From positions 62,001-126,000 of the forward strand of contig NZ_VTTH01000001.1 of assembly GCF_008831265.1 (NCBI RefSeq): 64,000 nt of DNA, given 5' to 3'. The stretch is from Lacisediminimonas profundi (GTDB lineage: Bacteria > Pseudomonadota > Gammaproteobacteria > Burkholderiales > Burkholderiaceae_D). This document shows positions 27,905 to 39,680 of the stretch, in pieces. Below the pieces are notes generated by a model. The model was not told the origin of the DNA and made no database searches. It saw only the letters and a list, made by a program, of their open reading frames with translations. The translations under genes and the position numbers were made by a program. Within the stretch, counting starts at the first letter, position 1, and each line of letters opens with the position of its first letter.

Positions 27905-29632
27905 ATGAGCGCCACGTTGCACAACCGCTCCCCGGGCGTGAGGGAGACATTCTGGCAAACCCTGGAAGCATTCAATGCGACACGGCTGGCAATTGCGGTC
28001 GTGTTGCTGCTCTACCTGAGCTTCAACAGCCGTGAGGGCTATTGGGTATTCGACCAGTTCTTCTACCTCGAATCGTGCGTGCTGTACCTGGTTCTCGCGC
28101 TACTGGCGCTGGCGGTGGGAAACCGGGTGCGCCATCATTTCACGCTGCAGGTGATGGTCGGCATTACGGTCGATATCGCGGTGATGTCCACCTTTTATAT
28201 CGCTGCTGGCGGTGCCCGCAGCGGCCTTGGCATCCTGTTCCTGTTCCCTCTGGCCGGTGGCGCCATCCTGGTACCGCTGGTGCCGGCGCTGTTTCTGGCA
28301 TCGCTGGTTACGCTGATCATGCTGGTGCAGAGCGGTACCGAACTGCTGCAGGATGGGACCGAGCCGACTTTTTCGCAGTCGGGCCTGTCGGGCGCGGCAT
28401 TTTTTGCGGCCGTGCTGGTGCTCAACCGGCTGGCGCGCCGGCTGGTGCGGCAGGAACGACTCGCTGCCGAACGCGAGGCCAGCCTGCAGGCGCAGCAGGC
28501 GATCAACCGGATTGTGATCGCAGACAGCGGCGATGGAATACTGGTGGTGGACAGCGACACCTCGGTCTATGTTGCCAATCCGGCCGCCGAGCGCATGATC
28601 GGCATTTCCATCGCCTACCGGGATCAGCGGCCGCGCCTGGCCGGGCTGCCGTCGCTGGCGCCGGTGACCGAGGCGTTCCGCGCATGGCGCGAACTCCCGG
28701 CTGCCGACCAGGGTGCGGCCAGTGCGCCGTTCTATGTGATGATCAAGCATGGCGATGCCGCCGGCGCCCCTCCGGGCCAAGGGCAGGTGCAGCCGCGGCG
28801 CGAGCCGGTTACCCACGCCCGGCTGCGCTTCGTGTCGGCGTTCCGGGCGGGCGAGGGGCTGGATCGTAGCGTGATCTTCCTCGAGGATGTCAGCGAAATC
28901 GAAAACCGGGCGCAACAGTTGAAGCTGGCATCGATGGGGCGGCTCACCGCCAGCATTGCGCACGAAGTGCGCAATCCACTGTCTGCCATTTCCTACGCAA
29001 TATCGCTGATGACGGAGGAACCCCTCGACCCGTCGCAGCGCCGGCTGGCACAGATCGTCGACGACAACGTGGTCCGTCTCAACCGCTTGATCGAGGATAT
29101 CCTCAAGCTGTCGAGGAGGGCGCAATCCGGCCATGCCCCGGTCGCGCTGCGACCGGCACTGGTCGAGATCGTGTCCGAGCTGGAGGCCACCGGCGCGGTG
29201 CAGGAAGGCATGATATCGATCGTCAGCGTGCCGGACCAGCCGGTCGCATTCGACCCCTTGCACCTGCGCGAGGTGATCGTGAACCTGCTGTCGAACGCCG
29301 CACGTTATGCCAGCGGTTGCCGTGGCAGCATTCGGCTTTCTGCCGGTGGCGATGCCGGCGGCCGGCCCGAATTGCATGTGGAAGATGACGGCCCGGGTAT
29401 CACGCCCGAGGTGCGCGCACACCTGTTTGAACCTTTTTACACGACGTCCAGCAAAGGCACGGGCCTGGGACTCTACGCGGCCCGCGAATTGTGCTTGAAT
29501 AATGGCGCAATGCTGGACTACGAATACCGTACTGACCTGATGGCCGATGGCAAGCGCAGCAGCGGCCGCTTTGTCATTACTTTTTCCCGGCCGCTGGCAA
29601 GCCATGCCGTGCCGGCCACGATCGCCTCATGA
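27905..29632 (+). CDS. pilS: Sensor histidine kinase PilS
   Basis: 575 aa. Six probable membrane helices (about residues 25-190), a PAS-like segment (IVIADSGDGILVVDSDTSVY), the H-box ASIAHEVRNPLSAISYA (phospho-His near residue 355) and the HATPase domain with the G2 box GTGLGLYAAREL. With PilR it controls type IV pilin transcription through sigma-54 in Pseudomonas. The end overlaps pilR by four bases. Confidence 0.93.
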   Translation: MSATLHNRSPGVRETFWQTLEAFNATRLAIAVVLLLYLSFNSREGYWVFDQFFYLESCVLYLVLALLALAVGNRVRHHFTLQVMVGITVDIAVMSTFYIAAGGARSGLGILFLFPLAGGAILVPLVPALFLASLVTLIMLVQSGTELLQDGTEPTFSQSGLSGAAFFAAVLVLNRLARRLVRQERLAAEREASLQAQQAINRIVIADSGDGILVVDSDTSVYVANPAAERMIGISIAYRDQRPRLAGLPSLAPVTEAFRAWRELPAADQGAASAPFYVMIKHGDAAGAPPGQGQVQPRREPVTHARLRFVSAFRAGEGLDRSVIFLEDVSEIENRAQQLKLASMGRLTASIAHEVRNPLSAISYAISLMTEEPLDPSQRRLAQIVDDNVVRLNRLIEDILKLSRRAQSGHAPVALRPALVEIVSELEATGAVQEGMISIVSVPDQPVAFDPLHLREVIVNLLSNAARYASGCRGSIRLSAGGDAGGRPELHVEDDGPGITPEVRAHLFEPFYTTSSKGTGLGLYAARELCLNNGAMLDYEYRTDLMADGKRSSGRFVITFSRPLASHAVPATIAS

Positions 29633-31080
29633 CTTCACCTCGCATTCTGGTAGTAGACGACGAAGCGGACTTGCGCGAATTGCTCGAGCTCACCTTCATC
29701 AAGATGGGGCTCGATGTCGACAGCGCCGCAAGCTTGCATGAGGCGCGCCTGGCGCTGGCCGCCGGCGACTATGCAATGGTCCTGACCGACATGCGCCTGC
29801 CGGACGGGCAGGGGATGGAACTGGTGAGGGAAGTTGCGGCCGGCGCGCGCAGCATGCCCATTGCAGTGATCACGGCATACGGCAGCGCCGACAGCGCGGT
29901 GCTTGCCCTGAAGGCCGGCGCATTCGACTATTTGTCCAAGCCGGTCCGGCTGGACCAGTTGCGGCAGATGGTGCAGTCGGCCCTGCGGCTCGGCGCGCCG
30001 CCGGCGCAGCCAGACCCGGACCACCCGGTGCCAGCGCCTGCGTTGCGGCTGAAAGGCAATTCCGATGCGATGTGCATGGTGCGGGCGCAGATTGCGCGCC
30101 TTGCGCGCAGCATGGCGCCGGTGGCGATCACCGGCGAATCGGGAACCGGCAAGGAACTGGCTGCGCGTGACATCCATGCCCAGAGCGCCCGCGCCGACAA
30201 GCCCTTCGTCGCCGTGAACTGCGGCGCGATTCCGGAGAACCTGATGGAAGCAGAGTTCTTCGGCTACCGCAAAGGGTCGTTTACCGGCGCCGGCGAGGAC
30301 CGTGAAGGATTTTTCCAGGCGGCCAACGGCGGCACGCTGCTGCTCGACGAAGTGGCTGACCTGCCGCTTGCGATGCAGGTAAAACTGTTGCGCGCGATCC
30401 AGGAGCGACGAGTGCGCCGGATTGGCGCGACCCAGGAAGAGCCGGTGGATGTCAGGTTGATCAGCGCGACCCACCAGAACCTGGCGGCCTGCGTCGAGCA
30501 GGGGCGTTTTCGCCAGGACCTCTATTACCGGCTGAACGTGATCGAACTTGCCTTGCCGCCGCTGCGGGAGCGCCGTGGGGACATCGGCCTGCTGTCGGAC
30601 GCCATCCTGCACCGGCTTGCGGCGCCGGGCCCGGCGCCGGTCTTGTCGCCCGGTGCCCTGGATGCGCTGCGCGACTACCCATTCCCGGGCAACGTGCGCG
30701 AACTGGAAAACGTGCTGGAACGCGCGCTCGCCTTTTCCAACGGCCAGTGCATCGACGCTGCCGACCTCGGCTTGAAGCAGCAACAGGACCGGGAAGATGT
30801 CGCCGGGATCCGGGCGCCATCCGCGGTCGAGCCGATGGCGCCACCGGAACCGTTCCGGCCCGCACCCTCGCCGCTGCAACCGGAAGCCGAGCCGGCAACC
30901 GGGGACCACGATCTGCCGCGCTCGCTGCCCGAGCACCTGGACGAGGTCGAGCGCGAGGTGATCCTGCGCGCGCTGGCAAAAACCGGCTTCAACCGCACCC
31001 AGGCGGCGGAACTGCTTGGCATCAGCTTTCGCCAGTTGCGCTACCGGATGCAGCGGCTGGACATCCATGAGCCTGAATAA
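29629..31080 (+). CDS. pilR: Sigma-54-dependent response regulator PilR
   Basis: 483 aa NtrC-family regulator: receiver domain (VVDDEADLRELLELTF, phospho-Asp in LTDMRLPDG), AAA+ domain (Walker A GESGTGKELAA, then GSFTGAGEDREGFF, a GAFTGA variant that still contacts sigma-54, Walker B LLLDEVADL), and a Fis-type HTH at the C-terminus (NRTQAAELLGISFRQLRYRM). A proline-rich linker of about 50 residues separates the last two. Translationally coupled to pilS. Confidence 0.95.
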   Translation: MTSPRILVVDDEADLRELLELTFIKMGLDVDSAASLHEARLALAAGDYAMVLTDMRLPDGQGMELVREVAAGARSMPIAVITAYGSADSAVLALKAGAFDYLSKPVRLDQLRQMVQSALRLGAPPAQPDPDHPVPAPALRLKGNSDAMCMVRAQIARLARSMAPVAITGESGTGKELAARDIHAQSARADKPFVAVNCGAIPENLMEAEFFGYRKGSFTGAGEDREGFFQAANGGTLLLDEVADLPLAMQVKLLRAIQERRVRRIGATQEEPVDVRLISATHQNLAACVEQGRFRQDLYYRLNVIELALPPLRERRGDIGLLSDAILHRLAAPGPAPVLSPGALDALRDYPFPGNVRELENVLERALAFSNGQCIDAADLGLKQQQDREDVAGIRAPSAVEPMAPPEPFRPAPSPLQPEAEPATGDHDLPRSLPEHLDEVEREVILRALAKTGFNRTQAAELLGISFRQLRYRMQRLDIHEPE

Positions 31081-31681
31081 GCCGATACGCCTGGATGTGA
31101 GGCCGGACGGCTGGTGCCGGCAGGCGCAGCGGCTGCCTTCGCCCAACTTCGACCCGCGCCCGCCCGGAGCGGTGATCGACTTGCTGGTGGTGCACAACAT
31201 CAGCCTGCCGCCGGACGAATTCGGCGGACACTATATAGAAGACCTTTTCCTGAACCGGCTTGACTGCGACTTGCACCCCTATTTCGACCGGCTGCGCGGC
31301 TTGCGGGTGTCTTCGCATTTCCTGATCACCCGGGAAGGTGCCCTGCTGCAGTTTGTTTCCGCCAACGAGCGGGCATGGCATGCCGGGGTTTCGGTGTTCG
31401 AGGGGCGCGAACGATGCAACGATTTTTCGATCGGCGTCGAACTCGAGGGCAGCGACTTCCGACCCTTCGCCGACAGTCAGTACCGGACCCTGGCAGCGCT
31501 GGCCATCGCGCTTGCGCACAGGTATCCGCTGCGGCATGTGGCCGGTCACGAGCACATTGCTCCCGGCCGCAAGACCGATCCCGGTCCCTGCTTCGACTGG
31601 CAGCATTTGCGCATGCTGCTGCAGGCGCCGAAACCCGCTCCTGAACATCTCGCGGCACTGAGTTTCCCGATCGGCGCGTAA
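31067..31681 (+). CDS. ampD: 1,6-anhydro-N-acetylmuramyl-L-alanine amidase AmpD
   Basis: 204 aa zinc amidase that recycles cell-wall muropeptides. LLVVHNISLPP holds the first zinc His, and GHEHIAPGRKTDPGPCFDW carries the other ligand region and the substrate loop. Its start lies within the last 14 bases of pilR in another frame, a conserved pilR-ampD overlap in Burkholderiales. Loss of AmpD raises AmpC beta-lactamase in other species; no ampC is visible here. Confidence 0.95.
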   Translation: MSLNKPIRLDVRPDGWCRQAQRLPSPNFDPRPPGAVIDLLVVHNISLPPDEFGGHYIEDLFLNRLDCDLHPYFDRLRGLRVSSHFLITREGALLQFVSANERAWHAGVSVFEGRERCNDFSIGVELEGSDFRPFADSQYRTLAALAIALAHRYPLRHVAGHEHIAPGRKTDPGPCFDWQHLRMLLQAPKPAPEHLAALSFPIGA

Positions 31682-31718
31682 AAGTCAATCGTCGGAAACC
31701 TGCAGTTTTGCTGCAAAA

Positions 31719-31734
31719 CCACAAATTTTTCTGT
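31719..31734 (+). promoter_or_regulatory. Candidate distal NrdR box (weaker)
   Basis: CCACAAATTTTTCTGT partly fits the NrdR consensus acaCwAtATaTwGtgt (mismatches in the right arm). It begins 34 bp before the stronger box. Paired boxes are expected for NrdR, which represses ribonucleotide reductase genes. Confidence 0.35.
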
Positions 31735-31762
31735 TGCGAAGTGCGGTAGTGGGCACTAGAAT
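31734..31762 (+). promoter_or_regulatory. Sigma-70 promoter of nrdA
   Basis: TTGCGA, a 17-base spacer and TAGAAT. The -10 box lies inside an inverted repeat that resembles an NrdR box. The transcript would start near 31769, giving an unusually long leader of about 260 bases before nrdA. Confidence 0.65.
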
Positions 31763-31768
31763 TAGTGC
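31753..31768 (+). promoter_or_regulatory. Candidate NrdR box overlapping the nrdA -10
   Basis: GCACTAGAATTAGTGC is a perfect 6+6 palindrome around GAAT. Its arms CACTA and TAGTG match the two conserved arms of the NrdR box and it covers the -10 box, a good position for repression by NrdR-(d)ATP. Confidence 0.6.
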
Positions 31769-31907
31769 ACGCAACGATTCAAGCAACTAGATGTAGTATC
31801 CATCCCACGATTCTCATGGGGGCTGTTCGTTGGCAGGTTGCGGTACTTTGCAGTGCGTTCCATGCAGGGCCGGGCCGTAGGACAGACCCGTCAATAACCG
31901 GTTTCAT

Positions 31908-31941
31908 GCCGGCCATCGAAGCGATGCTGTTGATGGCCGGC
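31908..31941 (+). other. Strong hairpin in the nrdA leader
   Basis: GCCGGCCATC (31908-31917) and GATGGCCGGC (31932-31941) form a perfect ten-pair stem with a 14-base loop. A second GC hairpin, CGCCCC with GGGGCG, lies at about 31961-31976. Neither is followed by a T-run. They sit between the promoter and the start codon. The 346 bases between ampD and nrdA hold no convincing protein gene. Confidence 0.6.
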
Positions 31942-32027
31942 GTAGCAGTATCCAGGCATCCGCCCCCGCCGGGGCGCATCAAGACCAGCAGCCAAGGTTG
32001 CTCAAAAATCAGAGTCCAGGAGGCCAA

Positions 32028-34940
<2,913 letters not shown>

Positions 34941-35067
34941 GCGCCTAGGCGCACAGCCCACGCGATTGCGCAAACAGCAGGCGCGTGGGGAAACGATGCA
35001 CCGGAAGCCGCGGCTTCCCCTGACCGGCCGATGAGGCCGGGCAACCCAAGATCAAAGAGGAAAAGAC

Positions 35068-36243
35068 ATGCTGTCCTGGGACGACGAAGTCACCCCCGCA
35101 ACCACACGTGCGACTCAACCCCCGATGCCGGCGCCAGCTGCCCCTGCGCTGCAAGCCATGCACAATGTTGCACTGGATCCCGGCCTGGTAGCGCCGCCTG
35201 TCAAGGTCACGGCCGAGCAGTTGCAGCGGCGCGTCAATGCAGCCGACAAGCGCATCATCAATGGCCAGACCGACGTCAACCAGCTGGTCCCGTTCAAATA
35301 CAAATGGGCATGGGACAAGTACCTGGCCGGCTGCGCCAACCATTGGATGCCGCAGGAAATCAACATGCAGCGCGACATCGAGCTGTGGAAGAACCCGAAC
35401 GGCCTGACCGACGACGAGCGTCGCCTGGTCACGCGCAACCTCGGCTTCTTCGTCACCGCCGATTCGCTCGCCGCCAACAACATCGTGCTCGGCACCTATC
35501 GCCACATCACGGCCCCGGAATGCCGCCAGTACCTGCTGCGGCAGGCGTTCGAAGAAGCGATCCACACCCACGCCTACCAGTACATCGTCGAGTCGCTCGG
35601 GCTCGACGAGGGCGAGGTGTTCAATGCCTACCACGAGGTCGAGTCGATCCGCGACAAGGACCAGTTCCTGATCCCGTTCATCGATACGCTGACCGATCCG
35701 CAATTCGCCACCGGCACAACGGAGAACGATCAGAAGCTGTTGAAGTCGCTGATCGTGTTCGCATGCCTGATGGAGGGATTGTTCTTCTACGTCGGCTTCA
35801 CGCAGATCCTGGCGCTCGGCCGCCAGAACAAGATGATGGGCGCTGCCGAGCAGTACCAGTACATCCTGCGCGACGAGTCCATGCACTGCAATTTCGGGAT
35901 CGACCTGATCAACACCATCAAGCTCGAAAACCCGCACCTGTGGACGCCGGCCTTCCGCGACGAAATAAAAGCCCTGTTCCTGAAGGCAGTGGACCTGGAG
36001 TATCGCTACGCAGAGGACACCATGCCGCGTGGCGTGCTGGGGCTGAACGCGCCGATGTTCAAAGGCTACCTGCGCTTCATCGCAAACCGTCGCGCGCAGC
36101 AGATCGGCCTGGACCCGCTGTTTGCGCAGGAAGAAAATCCGTTCCCCTGGATGAGCGAGATGATCGATTTGAAGAAGGAGCGCAATTTCTTCGAGACGCG
36201 CGTGATCGAGTACCAGACCGGCGGCGCGCTCAACTGGGAATGA
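35068..36243 (+). CDS. nrdB: Ribonucleoside-diphosphate reductase class Ia, beta subunit
   Basis: 391 aa. Di-iron ferritin-like protein that makes the tyrosyl radical. Iron ligands are seen in EAIHTHAY (Glu163, His166) with the radical Tyr170 at the expected +7 spacing, and in [12 protein letters not shown]. The C-terminal tail ends [10 protein letters not shown] and docks to NrdA. About 127 bases separate it from nrdA; ribosome site AAAGAGG. Probably co-transcribed with nrdA. Confidence 0.96.
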   Translation: MLSWDDEVTPATTRATQPPMPAPAAPALQAMHNVALDPGLVAPPVKVTAEQLQRRVNAADKRIINGQTDVNQLVPFKYKWAWDKYLAGCANHWMPQEINMQRDIELWKNPNGLTDDERRLVTRNLGFFVTADSLAANNIVLGTYRHITAPECRQYLLRQAFEEAIHTHAYQYIVESLGLDEGEVFNAYHEVESIRDKDQFLIPFIDTLTDPQFATGTTENDQKLLKSLIVFACLMEGLFFYVGFTQILALGRQNKMMGAAEQYQYILRDESMHCNFGIDLINTIKLENPHLWTPAFRDEIKALFLKAVDLEYRYAEDTMPRGVLGLNAPMFKGYLRFIANRRAQQIGLDPLFAQEENPFPWMSEMIDLKKERNFFETRVIEYQTGGALNWE

Positions 36244-36417
36244 TGAACTTCGCTCCTCCGGATTCCTGCTGAAGGGAACCGCACAAGGATCAGGCTGTCA
36301 CTGTTTTATCTGCGTCTTGTTTCATGTGCGGGTGCTTTGCTTGAACACGCGAAGGATGAGCTGCATGAGTTGTTGCGCACTGATGTCTCGCATGTGCATC
36401 AATGCAGTGTCAATTTG

Positions 36418-36447
36418 TTGACAAAAAAATTCGCGCGGTCTCATAAT
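36418..36447 (+). promoter_or_regulatory. Sigma-70 promoter in the nrdB-histone gap
   Basis: A perfect TTGACA, an 18-base spacer and CATAAT. The predicted start is near 36454. No protein gene with a ribosome site follows it, so it probably drives a non-coding transcript that ends at 36817. Confidence 0.7.
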
Positions 36448-36453
36448 CGCGGC

Positions 36454-36817
36454 ATTCGTCGATATCGGTATGAAAATTTTTTACCGCGTGATCGATCAGG
36501 CGAATGCGCTGGCCTCACGATGAATGCGGCAAGCGAAGCAAGCGCCGCCGATGAGCAAGCGCTGAAGTCCTGAACCAAGGCAGACGGACCGGATCCGGGA
36601 AGGTGTGAGATCGCAGCGCAGTCGGCCAGCATGACCCGAGGCTGCGAACTCGGAAAGGCAAATAAAAAGATTGATGGACAGTAGACGACCTGTACGCGCC
36701 ACACTGCATCTTGCGCAGCGCCCGAAGATAGAGGGCAAGGCATCGTATTCTTCGAAAAAGGGTTTGTCTGTCCAGAAACAGTATTCCAACGCCGGCGGTG
36801 TAGCCGGCGTTTTTTTT
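36454..36817 (+). ncRNA. Candidate small RNA of about 360 bases
   Basis: Bounded by a consensus promoter and an intrinsic terminator, within a 781-base gene-free interval (36244-37024). Reading frames inside are short, lack ribosome sites, or cross the terminator stem. No match to tmRNA, RNase P RNA, 4.5S RNA or a riboswitch could be recognised by eye; 6S RNA cannot be excluded. The 174 bases before the promoter show nothing beyond a short CTGCAT/ATGCAG inverted repeat. Confidence 0.45.
36788..36817 (+). terminator. Intrinsic terminator of the candidate small RNA
   Basis: AACGCCGGC pairs with GCCGGCGTT around a six-base loop and runs into eight or nine T. One of the best terminators in the window, but it does not lie near the end of any recognised gene: nrdB stops 545 bases earlier. 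Confidence 0.9.
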
Positions 36818-36919
36818 GGCGCGCGTTCCCGAGAGCAGTAGGCCGGGGCGCGCCAACGAATGGCTGAAGTGCTGCATATGCGAGGAGATGCAGCAGTTCA
36901 GCTGGTGCCGAATTCATTA

Positions 36920-36942
36920 GCGCAAACGATGAACGCTTGCGC
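36920..36942. repeat. Inverted repeat upstream of the histone-like gene
   Basis: GCGCAA and TTGCGC separated by 11 bases, about 80 bases before the histone-like start. It could be an operator for that gene; no clear promoter hexamers were found around it. Confidence 0.35.
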
Positions 36943-37024
36943 CGATGAATAATCCACCTGCCTCATCGCGATGTTGCAGGGGGGTTTTCATAGCTTGATA
37001 TCCCATCACGTGAAGGAGAATCAA

Positions 37025-37762
37025 ATGGCAACAGCAGCAAAGAAACCGGCCGCTAAAAAAGCGGCTGTGAAGCCCGCGGCCAAGAAAGCAGCCGCGCCCA
37101 AGAAAGCAGCAGCCAAGAAAGTCGTAGCCAAGAAAGCGGCTCCGAAGGCAGCAGCCAAGAAGGTCGTAGCCAAGAAAGCGGCTCCGAAGGCAGCAGCCAA
37201 GAAGGTCGTAGCGAAGAAAGCAGTCGCGAAGAAGGTCGTAGCGAAGAAGGCAGCAGCACCGAAGAAGGCAGCGGCCAAGAAAGTCGTCGCCAAGAAAGCG
37301 GTAGCCAAGAAAGCAGCAGCACCGAAGAAGGCAGCGGCCAAGAAAGTCGTCGCCAAGAAAGCGGTAGCCAAGAAAGCAGCAGCACCGAAGAAGGCAGCAG
37401 CCAAGAAAGTCGTCGCCAAGAAAGCAGCGCCGAAGAAAGCCGCTGCTAAAAAGGCTGCTCCCAAGAAGGCCGCTGTTAAAAAGCCGGCTGTTGCCAAGAA
37501 ACCGGCCGCCAAGCCTGCTGCTGCGAAGAAGCCTGCTGCCAAGCCGGCTGCTACGAAGAAGCCTGCTGCCAAGCCAGCTGCTACGAAGAAGCCTGCAGCT
37601 CCGGCCAAGCCTGCTGCGAAGCCGACTCCTGCCAAGAAGCCGGTTGCCAAGAAAGCAGAGAAGCCTGCTGCTGCGAAACCTGCAGCTGCAGCTGCACCTG
37701 CTGTGAAGACTGTGCTGAATCCGGCAGCGGCCTGGCCGTTCCCGACCGGTACCCGTCCGTAA
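37025..37762 (+). CDS. Histone H1-like DNA-binding protein (Lys/Ala/Pro-rich)
   Basis: 245 aa made almost wholly of AKK, PAAKK and VVAKKA repeats, resembling eukaryotic H1 C-terminal tails, chlamydial Hc2 and bacterial AlgP/BpH1. Expected to bind and condense DNA without sequence preference. Start at ATG 37025 behind AAGGAG; 18 upstream open codons lack similarity. The middle consists of exact DNA tandem repeats, so length likely varies between strains. A separate C-terminal segment ([19 protein letters not shown]) ends the protein, as in related betaproteobacterial proteins. Followed by a terminator. Confidence 0.9.
   Translation: MATAAKKPAAKKAAVKPAAKKAAAPKKAAAKKVVAKKAAPKAAAKKVVAKKAAPKAAAKKVVAKKAVAKKVVAKKAAAPKKAAAKKVVAKKAVAKKAAAPKKAAAKKVVAKKAVAKKAAAPKKAAAKKVVAKKAAPKKAAAKKAAPKKAAVKKPAVAKKPAAKPAAAKKPAAKPAATKKPAAKPAATKKPAAPAKPAAKPTPAKKPVAKKAEKPAAAKPAAAAAPAVKTVLNPAAAWPFPTGTRP
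37141..37224 (+). repeat. 42-bp coding tandem repeat in the histone-like gene
   Basis: The segment beginning TCCGAAGGCAGCAGCCAAGA at 37141 recurs at 37183, a 42-base period that encodes [13 protein letters not shown]-type units. The second copy drifts after about 30 bases. Confidence 0.75.
37261..37430 (+). repeat. 63-bp coding tandem repeat in the histone-like gene
   Basis: Units begin GAAGAAGGCAGC at 37261, 37324 and 37387, an exact 63-base (21-residue) period. The first two copies are essentially identical; the third differs at the join and is partial. Recent duplication by slippage or recombination is likely. Confidence 0.85.
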
Positions 37763-37800
37763 TTCCAGCACTGCTTGGAAGCCCGATTCGCTTCGGGCAC

Positions 37801-37841
37801 AATTCCCGCTGCATGCCCGTCGTGCGGCGGGAATTTTTTTT
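37801..37841 (+). terminator. Intrinsic terminator after the histone-like gene
   Basis: AATTCCCGC (37801-37809) and GCGGGAATT (37827-37835) pair, followed by a T-run. It ends about a dozen bases before the yggT start, and the GAGGAG ribosome site of yggT follows directly. Confidence 0.85.
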
Positions 37842-37852
37842 GAGGAGTATCC

Positions 37853-38392
37853 GTGCTGACCAGTATTCTCACCCTGATCCTTGATTTCGTTGCCAGCACG
37901 CTTGGTTTCCTGTTCTGGCTGCGTTTCTGGTGCCAGGCCGTGCGGGTGCGCCCGCCTTCTCCGTTCGGCGATTTCATCGTCCGCCTGACCGACTGGCTGG
38001 TGCGTCCGCTGCGCCGGGTCGTGCCGGGCGTGGCTGGCTATGACTGGGCCTCGCTGGTGGCGGCATTCCTGGTCGCGTTGGCGTTTGCCGCGATCACAAC
38101 GGCTTTGGGCAACAGGTTCATGCCAGGAGCGGTGCTGGCGTTGGCGCTGTATCAGCTGCTGAGCTGGATACTGTATAGCCTGATGGGCGCGCTCATCATC
38201 GAAATCGTCTTCAGCTGGGTCAATCCGAATGCGCCGCTGGCGCCCTTCGTTCGCGCCCTCAATGAACCGGTGATGCGCCCCTTTCGACGCATCCTGCCGC
38301 CGATCGCAGGTGTCGACCTGTCGCCTATCCTTGCTTTCATCGTCTTGCGCATCGCGCTGTCCCTGTCGGGTGCCGTGCTGCTGATGGCATGA
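37853..38392 (+). CDS. YggT family integral membrane protein
   Basis: 179 aa with two YggT repeats, each with paired membrane helices ([40 protein letters not shown]) and the conserved PxRRxxP wording ([20 protein letters not shown]). GTG start behind GAGGAG. Function unclear; linked to cell division or osmotic tolerance in other bacteria and plastids. It overlaps the next gene by ATGA. Confidence 0.9.
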   Translation: MLTSILTLILDFVASTLGFLFWLRFWCQAVRVRPPSPFGDFIVRLTDWLVRPLRRVVPGVAGYDWASLVAAFLVALAFAAITTALGNRFMPGAVLALALYQLLSWILYSLMGALIIEIVFSWVNPNAPLAPFVRALNEPVMRPFRRILPPIAGVDLSPILAFIVLRIALSLSGAVLLMA

Positions 38393-38667
38393 AGCGGGAG
38401 ATGGTGCGGCTGGCGGTCCAGGTTGTCCCGAACGCGCGGAAAAGTGAAGTGGCCGGAGAGGTGGAGGGCGTCATCAGGATCCGCCTGCAGGCGCTGCCGA
38501 TCGAGGGTCGTGCCAACGAGGAACTGGTGCGCATGCTGGCCAAGCTGCTCGGCGTGAGCAAGGCCAGCGTGGAAGTAGTGCAGGGGCAGACCGGCCGGCG
38601 CAAGCTGGTCGAGATCCGGAGCAACATGGATCTCGACAGTGTCAGGAAGATGCTGCTGGGCGATTGA
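38389..38667 (+). CDS. DUF167/YggU family protein
   Basis: 92 aa. VVPNARKSEVAG at the start and the GRANEELVRMLAKLLGVSK core are diagnostic of the YggU family. Neighbour of yggT in most proteobacteria, and translationally coupled here. No enzymatic activity known. Confidence 0.92.
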   Translation: MKREMVRLAVQVVPNARKSEVAGEVEGVIRIRLQALPIEGRANEELVRMLAKLLGVSKASVEVVQGQTGRRKLVEIRSNMDLDSVRKMLLGD

Positions 38668-38694
38668 CCTGGTGCCCCCGTCAAGTGGAAGATT

Positions 38695-39630
38695 TCAGGC
38701 GTACCGATACCCGAAAGCCTGCTGAAACCGCTCTCCGATTTCCGCCACCGACGGCGCATGATTCTGGCCGCCCTGGTGCGTGATCTTGATCGATCCCATC
38801 AGGCTCGCCAGCCGGCCGGTGGTGGGCCAGTCCATCCCTTGCGTCAGTCCGTACAGCATTCCCGCGCGGAATGCATCGCCGCATCCCGTCGGGTCGATCA
38901 CCTGCTCCACTGGCACGCTCGGAATGTCGATGCGCTTGCCATCGGTAAAGACCTGGGCGCCGTGCTCGCCGCGCGTGACCACCAAGGCTTTCAGCTGTTG
39001 CGCGATCTGCTCGAACGACAAGCCAGTCCGCTCGCTCAGTAATTCGCCTTCATAGTCATTCACCGCGACATAGCTGGCCAGTTCGATGAACTGGCGCAAT
39101 TCGGCACCGTCGAACATCGGCAATCCCTGGCCCGGATCGAAGATGAACGGAACGCCAAGCTCGGCGCAGTCGCGCGCATGCTGGAGCATGCCGTCGCGGC
39201 CATCGGGCGCGATGATGGCAAGCTTCACCGGGCCTGCATCGGCCACGCGGTTCTGGTGGGAATACGTCATCGCGCCCGGATGGAATGCGGTGATCTGGTT
39301 GCTTGCTGCATCGGTCGTGATGAATGCCTGCGCGGTGTAGGAAGCGGGTATGGGCTGGATGCAGCGCGCGCTGATGCCCAGGGCATCGAGCCGCTGCAGG
39401 TAGCCGTCCCCATCCTGCCCGATGGTCGCCATGATCAGCGGATCGCCGTTCAGCAGCTTCAGGTTGTAGGCGATGTTGCCGGCGCAGCCGCCGAATTCGC
39501 GGCGCAGGCTGGGTACCAGGAACGCCACGTTAATCTTGTGCAACTGGTCCGCAAGCAGGGCTTCGGAAAAGCGGCCGTGGAAGGACATGATGGTGTCGAA
39601 GGCCAGGGAGCCGCAAATCAGGGAGGTCAT
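38695..39630 (-). CDS. PfkB family carbohydrate/nucleoside kinase
   Basis: 311 aa ribokinase-fold enzyme. FGGCAGNIAYNLKLL is the first PfkB signature and VIDPTGCGDAFRAGMLYGL the second, with the catalytic Asp in GCGD. Some family members of this subgroup are annotated as adenosine kinase; the sequence does not settle the substrate. The ATG at 39630 (MTSLICGSLAFDT) sits behind a purine-rich site; the long upstream open frame is spurious. Confidence 0.88.
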   Translation of the reverse strand: MTSLICGSLAFDTIMSFHGRFSEALLADQLHKINVAFLVPSLRREFGGCAGNIAYNLKLLNGDPLIMATIGQDGDGYLQRLDALGISARCIQPIPASYTAQAFITTDAASNQITAFHPGAMTYSHQNRVADAGPVKLAIIAPDGRDGMLQHARDCAELGVPFIFDPGQGLPMFDGAELRQFIELASYVAVNDYEGELLSERTGLSFEQIAQQLKALVVTRGEHGAQVFTDGKRIDIPSVPVEQVIDPTGCGDAFRAGMLYGLTQGMDWPTTGRLASLMGSIKITHQGGQNHAPSVAEIGERFQQAFGYRYA

Positions 39631-39680
39631 TTGTGTAATCCGTTCAGTTTCGGTAATGGCGTGCGCCTGGGCGCCAGGAG

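Noticed and set aside
31769-32027. Cobalamin riboswitch upstream of nrdA
   Set aside because: No recognisable B12-box; and class Ia reductase does not use cobalamin.
36574-36620. 4.5S RNA-like wording (CCAAGGCAGA) in the candidate small RNA
   Set aside because: Only a short resemblance; the conserved GGAAGCAGC loop context of 4.5S RNA is absent.
36674-36841. 55-codon frame in the nrdB-histone gap
   Set aside because: Runs through the strong terminator stem, and no well-placed ribosome site is seen.
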